Shown here piece after piece: positions 10,901-21,691 of a DNA stretch of 64,000 nt. Position 1 is the first letter of the stretch, and each line of letters starts with the position of its first letter. The DNA lies in NCBI RefSeq assembly GCF_000423825.1, contig NZ_AUIS01000003.1, forward strand, positions 186,001-250,000, read 5' to 3'. A program made the position numbers and the translations under genes. The stretch is from Thermithiobacillus tepidarius DSM 3134 (GTDB lineage: Bacteria; Pseudomonadota; Gammaproteobacteria; Acidithiobacillales; Thermithiobacillaceae). The notes under the pieces were generated by a model, which was not told the origin of the DNA, searched no databases, and saw nothing but the letters and a program-made list of their open reading frames with translations.

Positions 10901-11038
10901 CACGGCATCGGCTCCGAGACCCAGCGGCCTTTCGCGGTGGTGATCGTCGGCGGGCTGGTGTCGGCCACGGCGCTGACCCTGCTGCTCCTGCCCATTCTCT
11001 TCCCCTACTTCAGCGACGAGAGCGGCGCGGGCGAATAA
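7943..11038 (+). CDS. Heavy-metal efflux RND transporter, CzcA/CusA family
   Basis: Inner-membrane proton-driven pump of the HME-RND class, 1031 residues, full length, with twelve predicted membrane helices and two large periplasmic loops. TM4 carries VDFGILVDSAVVLVE, keeping both Asp residues and the Glu typical of Czc-like (divalent cation) members. A Cu+/Ag+ CusA would be recognised by its methionine relay, which was not evident. The N-terminus (LKQRVLI, then FPDVQDVQVQV) and the C-terminal GVIMVEQIKEFL and TALMAGLGLLPAA segments are typical. The likely substrate is Zn2+, Co2+, Cd2+ or Ni2+, by inference. No metal sensor or two-component system lies nearby, so regulation must be elsewhere. 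Confidence 0.93.
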   Translation: MLERLITFALKQRVLILGAALVLVIWGIIAVKNLPIQAFPDVQDVQVQVVTQVPGQAPPEVERSVTMPIEREMNGIPGLAQVRSVSITGLSVVTLTFADRTDDYFARQQVLEKLANVTLPPGVQPTLAPLTTAVGEIYRYVLEAPRDMPLTEVRALQDWVVRPALRSTPGVADVVSFGGAIKEYQVRADPYRLRKYNLTLAQLSQALASNSVNTGGGFIRRGDEALVVRSVGLFTNVDDIGRVVVASANGAPVYVSDVADVEIGPRTRSGYVDYNRQSDVVEGIVQMVKGRNPAVVIADLKTRIDGLNAHGLPPGVRLKPVYDRTQLIGHTVHTVTENLLTGAFLVVVILVIFLRNLKAALIVASIIPLSLLFAFIGMDLKGVSANLISLGAVDFGILVDSAVVLVEAFMVRLALAAVDQHPSHDSVGWRWHTLKSTAVEVGRPVLFAKAIIISAFLPIFTFQRVEGKIFSPMALTLSFAILGAILITLTLIPVLLSFTLRNNRMAERHSRWMHALQVRYRDLLAFAFRWRKTVVGLSVLLLAASLLLAPRLGSEFLPKLDEGNIWLTLTLPPSTALDKTKEVEERIRAILLSYPEVSSVIAHMGRPDDGTDPKGPNNMEIMANLAPREHWRFSGKEALIRDMERRMESIPGVHTNFSQVIEDNVEEALSGVKGEIAIKIFGPDLEVLEEKAEEVARVVSGIPGAVDVAAIKVGGLAQLNIELNRDRLARYGLNASDVADVVQTALAGRAVNAFYDGERRFDVALRLDKPYRDSVETIGELMLNVPGSNVQVPLSALADISVREGAARISREGGGRNVAVKANLLGRDQGGFVAEAMRKVKREVKLPPGYRMTWGGQFENQQRAMKRLEVIVPVSVLLIFILLFWVFQSVKNAFLILLMIPFSLIGGLAGLGLAGLHLSVSAAVGFIALAGISVQNGVIMVEQIKEFLREGQDSMSAILGGAARRLRPVLMTALMAGLGLLPAALSHGIGSETQRPFAVVIVGGLVSATALTLLLLPILFPYFSDESGAGE

Positions 11039-11041
11039 GCA

Positions 11042-11071
11042 TTAGGCTTTTAAGCGGATTTGTTGGATAAT
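11042..11071 (+). promoter_or_regulatory. Possible sigma-70 promoter for the parvulin gene
   Basis: A good -10 GATAAT (11066-11071) follows a weak -35 TTAGGC (11042-11047) with an 18-base spacer, in an AT-rich gap between the efflux operon and the parvulin gene at 11104. The -35 match is poor, so the call rests mainly on the -10 and the local base composition. Confidence 0.35.
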
Positions 11072-11103
11072 ATTGAAATTCATCAAAAGCTAAGGATCCT
11101 TGC

Positions 11104-11880
11104 ATGAAGAAGCGCTCCTATCTCCTGCTGGCCTGCTTGGCCGCCCTGAGCACGCCCGCCCTGGCCGCCCCGGCGGCCACCGTCAACGGCGTCGCCATCG
11201 ACCAGAGCCAGGTGGACGTCATCCTGTCCACCAACCCGAACATGGCCCAGAGCCCGCAGGCGAAGACGCAGGTGCTCAACAACCTGGTCGCCCAGGAGAT
11301 CCTGGCCCAGGCCGCCCGCGCCGGCAAGCTGGAACAAAGCCCGCAGGTCCAGGCGCGCCTGGCGCTGGCCAACCGCCAGATCCTTGCCAACGCCGCCATC
11401 GACGACTATCTGGCTAAGCATCCGGTTTCGGACGAGGAGCTGCGCAGCCACTACCAGAGCTTCGTGAAGGACCTGGGCGACAAGGAATATCGCGCGCGCC
11501 ACATCCTGGTGAAGAGCCAGGCGGAAGCCGAAAAGATCATGGCCGACCTGAAAAAGGGCGCCAACTTCGCCAAGCTGGCCAAGGAGAAGTCCCTGGACAA
11601 GGGCAGCGCTCAAAATGGCGGCGAGCTGGGCTGGTTCCCGCCGAGCATGATGGTCAAGCCCTTTGCCGATGCCTTGAACGGCGCCAAGAAAGGCGCTCTG
11701 CTGGGCCCGGTGAAGACCGAGTTCGGCTACCACATCATCCAGCTGGAGGATACGCGCAAGCTGACGCCGCCGCCCTTCGACGCCGTCAAGGAGCGCCTGC
11801 GCGCCGACCTGCAGCAGCAGAAAATCCAGAGCTTTGTGGATGCCCAGCGCGCCCAGGCCAAAATCGACCTGGCCAAGTAA
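11104..11880 (+). CDS. Periplasmic parvulin-type peptidyl-prolyl isomerase
   Basis: A 258-residue secreted foldase. Residues 1-22 are a signal peptide (ending PALA). Residues 25-110 are a helical SurA/PpiD-like N-terminal region starting with ATVNGVAID. Residues about 130-225 are a rotamase domain with ARHILVKSQAEAE and GGELGWF, followed by the FGYHIIQLED strand. No lipobox or membrane anchor is seen, so it should be soluble in the periplasm. It resembles small PrsA/SurA-like isomerases of proteobacteria, which assist outer-membrane or secreted protein folding. The gene stands alone with its own AT-rich upstream region. Confidence 0.9.
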   Translation: MKKRSYLLLACLAALSTPALAAPAATVNGVAIDQSQVDVILSTNPNMAQSPQAKTQVLNNLVAQEILAQAARAGKLEQSPQVQARLALANRQILANAAIDDYLAKHPVSDEELRSHYQSFVKDLGDKEYRARHILVKSQAEAEKIMADLKKGANFAKLAKEKSLDKGSAQNGGELGWFPPSMMVKPFADALNGAKKGALLGPVKTEFGYHIIQLEDTRKLTPPPFDAVKERLRADLQQQKIQSFVDAQRAQAKIDLAK

Positions 11881-11938
11881 GCGGCTGCCCGCCGGTAAAC
11901 CGCGTCACCGCTGAATCGTTATGACACAAGCATCTGGT

Positions 11939-12046
11939 GGAGCCTGCCTCAGCCGAGCCGGGAACTTACCGCCCCCCAGGGGATCATAGCGCGCGTACCG
12001 CCGCTGCTACCCGGTCCTGGGTGCCGCGCGAGGCACCACAGGCTCC
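11939..12046. ncRNA. Candidate structured RNA or leader, unidentified
   Basis: The 255-base gap before the DUF3579 gene has no convincing reading frame but contains nested complementarity. GGAGCCTG (11939-11946) pairs perfectly with CAGGCTCC (12039-12046), closing about 92 bases. Inside, GGTGCC (12020-12025) pairs with GGCACC (12032-12037), and a CCCC/GGGG pair lies near 11975. A T-rich stretch follows at about 12093-12126. The pattern does not match 6S, SRP, RNase P, tmRNA or common riboswitch consensus sequences that I can recall. Because the stem is symmetric, the strand is undecided. Confidence 0.3.
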
Positions 12047-12135
12047 GAAAACGAATGCAGTGAGCTCGCGGCCCAGCCGGGCCGGGGCATATCGGCAAGT
12101 CTCGTTTTCCGCTTTTTTGAGGTGTTTTTTCAAAA

Positions 12136-12465
12136 ATGGCACAGACACGTTGCAAAATCTTGGTTGACGGGATCACCCAGAGCGGCCATAAATTCCGGCC
12201 CAGCGACTGGGCCGAGCGCCTGTCCGAGTCCGTTTCGCAGGTGGGGCCGGATCACCGCATCCGCTACTCGCCCTACGTGGAGCCGGTGCTCATCGAAGGC
12301 CACGCCGCCCTCAAGATCGACCCTTACCTGAAGGAAGTGAATCCGCGGGCCTTCAAGCAGCTGATCGATTTCATCAAGGACAACAAGCTCACGGTCCTGG
12401 AAAGCTGCCAGGTCCCCGATCTGCAGTCCGCGCCGCTGGCGGAAGCCAAGGCGGCCAGCAACTGA
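12136..12465 (+). CDS. DUF3579 family protein
   Basis: A 109-residue soluble protein matching the DUF3579 pattern known from beta- and gammaproteobacteria: an N-terminal DGITQSGHKFRPSDWAERL segment, then a short basic/acidic helical region around VNPRAFKQLIDFIKDNKL. No membrane segment or metal motif is seen. Function is unknown. A GAGG ribosome-binding site lies upstream after a T-rich stretch. It sits 151 bases before lexA but is separated from it by lexA's own promoter. Confidence 0.75.
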   Translation: MAQTRCKILVDGITQSGHKFRPSDWAERLSESVSQVGPDHRIRYSPYVEPVLIEGHAALKIDPYLKEVNPRAFKQLIDFIKDNKLTVLESCQVPDLQSAPLAEAKAASN

Positions 12466-12555
12466 GCCGCTCGCCGCCGACGACGGCGCCCGCGTCCTTC
12501 TCCCCGCCGCTTTTCCGCCGCTCAGGAGAGCCCGCTCCCGCCGGGTGCGCCTCTC

Positions 12556-12584
12556 TTGAGCGTTCTCCACATGTTCTCTATAGT
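12556..12584 (+). promoter_or_regulatory. lexA promoter (sigma-70)
   Basis: A near-consensus pair: -35 TTGAGC at 12556-12561 and -10 TATAGT at 12579-12584 with an exact 17-base spacer. The transcript would begin at about 12591, some 25 bases before the lexA ATG at 12617. The spacer contains the GTTC-N7-GTTC repeat described separately, which is where an SOS autorepressor site would be expected. Confidence 0.75.
12562..12576 (+). promoter_or_regulatory. Candidate LexA operator, GTTC-N7-GTTC
   Basis: Two GTTC half-sites (12562-12565 and 12573-12576) separated by exactly seven bases lie between the -35 and -10 of the lexA promoter. GTTC-N7-GTTC is the LexA box known from Alphaproteobacteria, whereas most gamma- and betaproteobacteria use CTGT-N8-ACAG, which is not seen here. 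Position favours autoregulation; the match alone is short. Confidence 0.5.
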
Positions 12585-12601
12585 AAGAGGGATTCCCTCT
12601 T
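12585..12601. promoter_or_regulatory. Perfect 17-base palindrome over the lexA start of transcription
   Basis: AAGAGGGATTCCCTCTT is symmetric about the central T (12593), immediately downstream of the lexA -10. A perfect 8+1+8 palindrome at the expected transcription start is a strong operator candidate, either for LexA itself as an unusual SOS box or for another repressor. No other gene in the window shows an obvious copy. Confidence 0.5.
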
Positions 12602-12616
12602 CCCGTGGAGAGTACT

Positions 12617-13210
12617 ATGACTCCAAGACAACAGGATGTCCTCAAGGCCCTGCGTGAGTATCAGCAGGAATTCGGCTATGCCCCCACCCTGACGGAACTG
12701 GGCGAACGCCTGGGCATCGCCGCCAAGAGCGCGGTGCGCAAGCACGTGCAGGCGCTGGCCCAGGAAGGCAAGATCCGCCTGACCGCCCAACGCGCCCGCG
12801 GCATCGAGCTGACCGAACTGGGCAACAAGGTGACGGTGCGCCTGCTGGGCGCCATTGCCGCCGGCCTGCCCATCGAGGCCATCGAGGTGCCCGAGGAGAT
12901 CGAGGTACCGCCCTCCTTGCTCGGGTCCGGCGAGCACTACGCCCTGCGCGTCAAGGGCGAATCCATGATGGAAGACGGCATTCTCGACGGCGACATCGTC
13001 ATCATCGAGGCCCGCGAGAGCGCCCGTCCCGGCGAGGTGGTGGTCGCGCTGGTGGACGGGGAGAACGCCACCCTGAAGCGCTTCTATCCGCGGGGGGAAA
13101 CGGTGCTGCTGGTGCCGGCCAACAGTCGGATGCAGCCCATGGAATTCGCGGCCGAGCGCGTCCGCATCCAGGGCGCCGTGGTCGGCCAGATGCGCAGTTA
13201 CCGCAATTGA
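12617..13210 (+). CDS. lexA: SOS repressor LexA
   Basis: DNA-damage response repressor with self-cleavage, 197 residues. The N-terminal winged helix (about 1-65) is followed by a hinge with the Ala-Gly scissile bond in AIAAGLP. The latent S24 peptidase domain has the catalytic Ser in GESMMEDG and Lys in ENATLKRFY. The ATG at 12617 is preferred over an in-frame GTG four codons upstream because GGAG lies at the right distance. The recognition helix reads AKSAVRKH, where E. coli has PNAAEEH, consistent with a different operator. clpS follows. Confidence 0.95.
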   Translation: MTPRQQDVLKALREYQQEFGYAPTLTELGERLGIAAKSAVRKHVQALAQEGKIRLTAQRARGIELTELGNKVTVRLLGAIAAGLPIEAIEVPEEIEVPPSLLGSGEHYALRVKGESMMEDGILDGDIVIIEARESARPGEVVVALVDGENATLKRFYPRGETVLLVPANSRMQPMEFAAERVRIQGAVVGQMRSYRN

Positions 13211-13287
13211 ATTTTTCGGAGCGTTTTCAATCTAAGATCAGCGGTTACGCCGTATGTGCAAGCCGCAGCAATGAACGTTTACAAGCC

Positions 13288-13596
13288 ATGAGCACACGCG
13301 ATCCCAATTACGGCACCGTCCTGGAGCACAAGCCGGAGCTGAAGAAGCCCAGCATGTACAAGGTTATCCTCCTAAATGACGACTACACTCCCATGGACTT
13401 CGTCGTCTATATTTTAGAGGAATACTTTTACAAGTCCCGGGAAGAGGCAACGCGGATCATGCTTCACGTGCACCATCGGGGCCAGGGGATCTGCGGAGTC
13501 TATCCCTACGACATCGCCGAAACCAAGGTTGCCCAGGTGATCGAGGCCGCGCGCCGTAACGAGCACCCGCTGCAGTGCATCATGGAAAAGGAGTAA
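13288..13596 (+). CDS. clpS: ATP-dependent Clp protease adaptor ClpS
   Basis: N-end-rule adaptor that delivers substrates to ClpAP, 102 residues. The core [16 protein letters not shown] is present, as are the [21 protein letters not shown] segment and the C-terminal [10 protein letters not shown] segment, which form the N-degron pocket and ClpA contact. The ATG at 13288 gives the family-standard length. A longer in-frame opening back to a TTG overlapping the lexA stop exists but lacks support. clpA begins 6 bases after the stop, the normal clpS-clpA arrangement. Confidence 0.95.
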   Translation: MSTRDPNYGTVLEHKPELKKPSMYKVILLNDDYTPMDFVVYILEEYFYKSREEATRIMLHVHHRGQGICGVYPYDIAETKVAQVIEAARRNEHPLQCIMEKE

Positions 13597-13602
13597 GTTC
13601 CA

Positions 13603-15849
<2,247 letters not shown>

Positions 15850-15877
15850 ACCCGGGCCCACCCGGCCCGGCAACGCG

Positions 15878-15908
15878 CACGGCGGGTCTTTACCCGCCGT
15901 GTATTTTT
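15878..15908 (+). terminator. Rho-independent terminator after clpA
   Basis: A perfect ten-base-pair stem, CACGGCGGGT (15878-15887) with ACCCGCCGTG (15892-15901), loop CTTT, followed at once by TATTTTT (15902-15908). It lies 29 bases after the clpA stop and ends the clpS-clpA transcript. Confidence 0.92.
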
Positions 15909-15963
15909 GCAGACCCGCATAGCGGGCGCGCCGTGCGGATTGCCACGCAAAAGGAGCCCAGCC

Positions 15964-16284
15964 ATGCGCCGAATCTATCAAGCTGCCCATCTGCTGGAAG
16001 CCCAGATCCTGGTGGACCGGCTCGGCATGCGCGGCATCCGGGCGGAGATCTTCAACGGCAATGCCCTGAGCGCGGCCGGCGGCATTCCGGTGACCGACAC
16101 CTATCCCGAGGTCTGGATCCTGGACGATGCGGACTATCCCCTGGCCCGCAATCTGCTGGACCAGTACGAGGCGGAGCTGCGCCAGCCGCCCCGCGAGCGC
16201 CGCTGTCCGCATTGCGGCGAAATGGTGCCCGCCAACTTCGCCAGTTGCTGGCACTGCCAGCGGGATCTGGACCCCGCCTCCTGA
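15964..16284 (+). CDS. DUF2007 family protein with C-terminal zinc ribbon
   Basis: A 106-residue protein. The first ~70 residues match DUF2007 (called putative signal transducing protein in databases): AHLLEAQILVDRLGMRGI, then EIFNGNALSAAGGIPVTD and EVWILDDADYPLARNLL. Residues about 80-101 form a four-cysteine zinc ribbon, CPHC then CWHC. An AAGGAG site precedes the ATG at 15964. The gene stands alone between the clpA terminator and the convergent dehydrogenase gene. The biochemical role is unknown. Confidence 0.8.
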   Translation: MRRIYQAAHLLEAQILVDRLGMRGIRAEIFNGNALSAAGGIPVTDTYPEVWILDDADYPLARNLLDQYEAELRQPPRERRCPHCGEMVPANFASCWHCQRDLDPAS

Positions 16285-16323
16285 ACGCCGGGCCGCTGCA
16301 TCCCCGTTCCCCACCCCGGCGGA

Positions 16324-17508
16324 TCAGTGCGTCGCCGCGCCCGGCCCCGCCGGCGTGAGCACCACTTTGCGGCAGTTGTCCTCTTTCTTGCTGAAGATCT
16401 CGTAGCCGCGCGCCGCCTCGGCCAGAGGCAGGTGATGGCTGATGATGACGTCCGGCTGCAGCTCGCCTTCTCCGATATGCCGCAGCAGGTCGGGCAGGTA
16501 CTTCTGCACGTGGGTCTGGCCGCCGGCGAAGCTCAGGCCCTTCTCGAAGGCATCGCCCCAAGGAAAGGCGTGCAGCGGTCCGGCGTAGACGCCCGGCACG
16601 CTGACCCGGCCGCCGCGCCGCACCGCGGCGATGCACTGGCGCATGGCCTCGCTGCTGCCGCCCTCCAGCTTGGCCCAGGCCATGGCCGTTTCCACCGGGC
16701 TGCCCTTGGCCTCGAAGCCGACCGCATCCACCACGGCATCCACGCCGCGGCGGCCGGTCGCCTTGATGATCTCCTCGGCCGGATCCTGCTTTTCGATGTT
16801 GAGGGGAATGGCGCCGTAGGTGGCTTGGGCAAATTCCAGGCGATAGGGGTGGCGATCCACCATGAAAACGGTGTCGGCGCCGAGCAGGCGCGCACAGGCC
16901 GCGGTCATCAGCCCCACCGGCCCGGCGCCAAAAATGGCCACGCTCGAGCCGCGGGTGATGCCGGCATTCAGGGCGGCCTGGTAGCCGGTGGGCAGGATGT
17001 CGGTCAGGAACAGCACCCTCTCGTCGGCCAGGCTGCCCGGCACCTTGAACGGGCCGACGTTGGCCTTGGGCACGCGCACGTACTCGGCCTGCCCGCCCGG
17101 AATGCCGCCGTAGAGGTGACTGTAGCCGAAGAAGGCGGCACCGGAGCGGATGCCCTTGGCGTGCACCAGGGCGCCGCGATCGGGATTGGTGGTTTCGCAG
17201 GCCGAGTACAGCTCCCGATGGCAAAAGAAGCATTCTCCGCAGGCGATGACGAAGGGCACGATGACCCGGTCGCCCTTCCTGACCTTGGTCACCGCCGGGC
17301 CGGCCTCCTCGACGACGCCCATGAACTCGTGGCCCAAGATGTCGCCATGCTCCATGGCCGGCATCTTGCCGCGGTACAGATGCAAATCCGATCCGCAGAT
17401 GGCCGTGGCGGTCACCCGCAGGATGACGTCGTCCGGCTCCTGGATGGCCGGATCCGGCACGCGCTCGACGCGCACGTCGAAGGGTCCTTGGTAGGTCAGG
17501 GCGAACAT
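16324..17508 (-). CDS. Zinc-dependent alcohol dehydrogenase (FdhA-like)
   Basis: Medium-chain dehydrogenase of 394 residues. Catalytic zinc ligands lie in ICGSDLH and GHEFMG; a structural-zinc cysteine set lies in [15 protein letters not shown]. The Rossmann motif is GAGPVGLM, followed by an acidic [10 protein letters not shown] that favours NAD+. Length and the CETTNPDRG and [11 protein letters not shown] segments resemble the family annotated as glutathione-independent formaldehyde or long alcohol dehydrogenases. The true substrate cannot be fixed. The ATG at 17508 is preceded by AAGGAGACCC. It is transcribed alone, convergent with the DUF2007 gene. Confidence 0.85.
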   Translation of the reverse strand: MFALTYQGPFDVRVERVPDPAIQEPDDVILRVTATAICGSDLHLYRGKMPAMEHGDILGHEFMGVVEEAGPAVTKVRKGDRVIVPFVIACGECFFCHRELYSACETTNPDRGALVHAKGIRSGAAFFGYSHLYGGIPGGQAEYVRVPKANVGPFKVPGSLADERVLFLTDILPTGYQAALNAGITRGSSVAIFGAGPVGLMTAACARLLGADTVFMVDRHPYRLEFAQATYGAIPLNIEKQDPAEEIIKATGRRGVDAVVDAVGFEAKGSPVETAMAWAKLEGGSSEAMRQCIAAVRRGGRVSVPGVYAGPLHAFPWGDAFEKGLSFAGGQTHVQKYLPDLLRHIGEGELQPDVIISHHLPLAEAARGYEIFSKKEDNCRKVVLTPAGPGAATH

Positions 17509-17694
17509 GGGGGTCTCCTTGCTGAAGAGCCTGAGTAAACAGTGGCCACCGGCCGCCGGAGCAAGTTGCAGCCGGGCAGGCCGCCTAAAGGCGGAGGATG
17601 GTCCGAGCGTGCGGAGGAGAGCAGTTTGAAGACAGCCCGCCAAGCGGGGCGGCGCATCCTGGACGGCAGATGCCGTCCAGGCGAGGGCAAGCCG

Positions 17695-18312
17695 TCAATC
17701 CATGCCGGGTCCGGTGCCCGGCATGGGCATCTCCGGGGTGGGATAGGCGATCAGCGCACTGCTGACGGCGCCGAAGATCATGAAGATGACGATGGCGACG
17801 ATCACGACCACCACCGTATAGCCCAGCGCTTTGTCCGGCGGCGTCTTCATCAGAACCGGCAATCCCAGGTAGAGCAGGTAAAGCCCGTACAGCGATGCCA
17901 GCAGGCCCAGGAAGCCCAGCGCGGGCAGCAGCATGAAGATGCCGGCCAGCCATGACGGCGTGCTGGCGTAGGCGGCCACCTTCAAGGCTTGGTTCTGCTC
18001 CTTGCGCCCGCCGAAGGTCGGCGCCAGCGCGTTGATGACCAGAGCCAGCAGGAACACGCTCAACAGGGTGAGGATGTAGGACACCACGGCGTGGGACGCT
18101 GCCATGCCGAGCGGCACCCGGTAGGTGCCCACGAAGGGCATGCTCAAGCCCACCACGGCCATGCCGATGATGGAGGCCAGCGGTCCGATGGCCGCCAGCG
18201 GCACGATGTAGCTCTTGTACAAATCCGCCGCGCTGGTCGCTTCCCCATCGATGACCTGCCACTCCTGTTTCGGTTGCAGCAGGATATTTTTCACGCGCTG
18301 TACCAGATACAT
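17695..18312 (-). CDS. Yip1 family integral membrane protein
   Basis: A 205-residue protein. A short cytoplasmic start (LVQRVKNILLQPKQEW, the typical Yip1 opening) is followed by five predicted membrane helices at roughly 35-60, 75-100, 110-130, 135-155 and 165-190, ending in a Pro/Met-rich tail. Bacterial Yip1-domain proteins have no settled function. The ribosome-binding site CCAGGAG lies ahead of the ATG and a good sigma-70 promoter lies 50-80 bases upstream, so it is a single-gene unit. Confidence 0.85.
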   Translation of the reverse strand: MYLVQRVKNILLQPKQEWQVIDGEATSAADLYKSYIVPLAAIGPLASIIGMAVVGLSMPFVGTYRVPLGMAASHAVVSYILTLLSVFLLALVINALAPTFGGRKEQNQALKVAAYASTPSWLAGIFMLLPALGFLGLLASLYGLYLLYLGLPVLMKTPPDKALGYTVVVVIVAIVIFMIFGAVSSALIAYPTPEMPMPGTGPGMD

Positions 18313-18362
18313 TGTTTTTTCTCCTGGTCGGGCCGGGGTGGACGGTGCTGCTTCCTTCAGGC

Positions 18363-18391
18363 TGTATAGTCCGAAGCACCTGCTCCTTCAA
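18363..18391 (-). promoter_or_regulatory. Sigma-70 promoter for the Yip1-family gene
   Basis: On the minus strand, -35 TTGAAG (18386-18391) and -10 TATACA (18363-18368) are separated by exactly 17 bases. Transcription would start about 45 bases before the Yip1-family ATG at 18312. The rest of the 166-base gap up to the VOC gene shows no other feature. Confidence 0.65.
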
Positions 18392-18478
18392 GGGCCTAAA
18401 GGTGCAAATTGCCGGATTTTCGGGGCTTGCAGGAAGTCGCCTGCCGGACGGCGGAAAGCGGCGCGGGGAAGGATTTGC

Positions 18479-20328
<1,850 letters not shown>

Positions 20329-20384
20329 GGCTACCCCTTTTCTGGACGCGCCGGCGCGGGCGCGGCGGGCAAACGCCCGTTATT

Positions 20385-21194
20385 CTACGGGTTGTTCAGG
20401 GTGAAGGTGAAGGCGTGCACGCCGCCGCCCTGGCTCGGTCCGAGCGCGTACAGCAGCGGTGCCAAGCGCGGGGCGTCGGGGCCTTCCAGGCGGGCGGTGC
20501 CGCTCAGGGCGACTGGCCCGCTGCCCGCCGGGATCTCGCCGCCGCCCTGCAGGCGCAGGATGCCGGACAGGGTATCCAGACGCAGCTGCCGGCCCTGCAG
20601 GCTCAGCCGGTAGCTGCCCAGGGGATTGACCGGACTGAGGCGGAAGGCGGCATCCTGCCAGCGCAGCTCGCCGCGACCGCGCAGGCCCTGCGGGCCGAGC
20701 TGCAGCTCGGCAAAGCGCAGCAGCAGCGTGCCGCCGGGGTCGAGGGTGCGCAACTGGGCCTGCTGGCCGGCCCAGAAGGCCGCCGGCGCCTGGCCTTCCA
20801 GCCCGGTCAGCTGCCAGCCCGGCCCCTGGCGGCGCAGGTCCGTGCGCAAGCGCCCGGCCGGACCGTTCAGCTCCAGGCCGACCACCAGCCGGCCGCGCAG
20901 CAGCGGCAGGAAGCGCAGCCGCCAGCGCAGGGCACCCAGCGCCTGCACGCGGCCGTTGCCGTCGCGCCACCAGACCTGCCCGGCCGCCCCGCGCCACACG
21001 GTGCCCGACACCTGCCCCAGGCTCAGCCGCTGGTCCGGCATCTGCCGGCTCAGTTGCCACGGGACCAGAGAGGCGGGCGCGCTGGCGACCAGCGCCAGCA
21101 GGTAGAGCAGCAGCGCGGCCAGCAGCCAGCCCCAGGGCAGCCGGATGGGCATTTGCGGCAGCCGCAGCCGGGGACGGTTCAGGATCGCCCTCAT
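20385..21194 (-). CDS. gspN: Type II secretion system protein N
   Basis: Last gene of the secretion operon, 269 residues. A cytoplasmic start rich in Arg/Pro is followed by one membrane helix (about residues 22-42, WGWLLAALLLYLLALVA) and a long periplasmic beta-rich region with the typical VSGTVWRGAAGQV and LGSYRLSLQG motifs. GspN is an accessory inner-membrane component found in only some systems. Its ATG overlaps the gspM stop (ATGA). No ribosome-binding site is needed beyond coupling. A small hairpin lies between its stop and ubiD. Confidence 0.88.
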   Translation of the reverse strand: MRAILNRPRLRLPQMPIRLPWGWLLAALLLYLLALVASAPASLVPWQLSRQMPDQRLSLGQVSGTVWRGAAGQVWWRDGNGRVQALGALRWRLRFLPLLRGRLVVGLELNGPAGRLRTDLRRQGPGWQLTGLEGQAPAAFWAGQQAQLRTLDPGGTLLLRFAELQLGPQGLRGRGELRWQDAAFRLSPVNPLGSYRLSLQGRQLRLDTLSGILRLQGGGEIPAGSGPVALSGTARLEGPDAPRLAPLLYALGPSQGGGVHAFTFTLNNP

Positions 21195-21691
21195 GCGCCC
21201 ACGCCACTGCTCAGGGTCACCTGGGCAGCCACCTTGCCCTGTCCCGGCAGGGCCTTGATCTCCACGGCTTGCGCACGCAAGCCGTGCTGGCTTTGCAGGA
21301 ACTCCAGCCAGCGGATCAGCGCCGCGAAATCGGCTTCGGCCAGGCTCACGCGCAGCTGCTCCGCCGACGCCTGCGTCACCTGCGGCTCGCGCAGACCCTG
21401 GCTGGCGGCGCTCTGGCGCAGCACGGCGGCCAGATCGGCCGGCGCCGCCTCCTGCCCTTGGGGCACCCGTTGCCTGAGCGACTGCGCCTCCTGGGCCTGC
21501 TGCTGCAGCTTCTGGCTGGCGATGCGCAATGCCGGCACGCTCTGGCGCAGGCGCTGGCGCTCCTTGTCGAGCGGCATCCACAGGTAGACGTAGAGCAGGG
21601 ACAGCACCAGCAGCGGCAGACCGACGCCGATGAGCCAACGCTCGCGCGGGTTGCGCGCCTGCCACAGGGACTTCAGCGTGTCGAGATTCAC
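21191..21691 (-). CDS. gspM: Type II secretion system protein M
   Basis: Inner-membrane platform component, 166 residues: a short cytoplasmic N-terminus containing WQARNPRERWLI, one membrane helix (about 20-38), a coiled coil (about 45-85) and a ferredoxin-like periplasmic domain. It pairs with GspL. It starts with GTG, and this start overlaps the gspL stop (GTGA), while its own stop overlaps the gspN start. Confidence 0.9.
   Translation of the reverse strand: MNLDTLKSLWQARNPRERWLIGVGLPLLVLSLLYVYLWMPLDKERQRLRQSVPALRIASQKLQQQAQEAQSLRQRVPQGQEAAPADLAAVLRQSAASQGLREPQVTQASAEQLRVSLAEADFAALIRWLEFLQSQHGLRAQAVEIKALPGQGKVAAQVTLSSGVGA

Noticed and set aside
6785-10903. A 1372-codon open frame on the minus strand, antisense to the efflux operon
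   Set aside because: It has the Ala/Gly/His/Gln-rich composition produced by reading a GC-rich gene on the opposite strand, has no family motifs, and the plus strand carries three clearly conserved genes.
11939-12046. 6S RNA or SRP RNA in the gap before the DUF3579 gene
   Set aside because: The conserved GGAAGGAAGCA-type SRP loop and the 6S central-bubble consensus are absent, and the usual 6S neighbour genes are not here. Kept only as an unknown RNA candidate.
20385-21665. A single 426-residue protein covering gspN and part of gspM
   Set aside because: The upstream part reads gspM in the wrong frame. GspN starts at the ATGA overlap at 21194, giving the normal one-helix protein.
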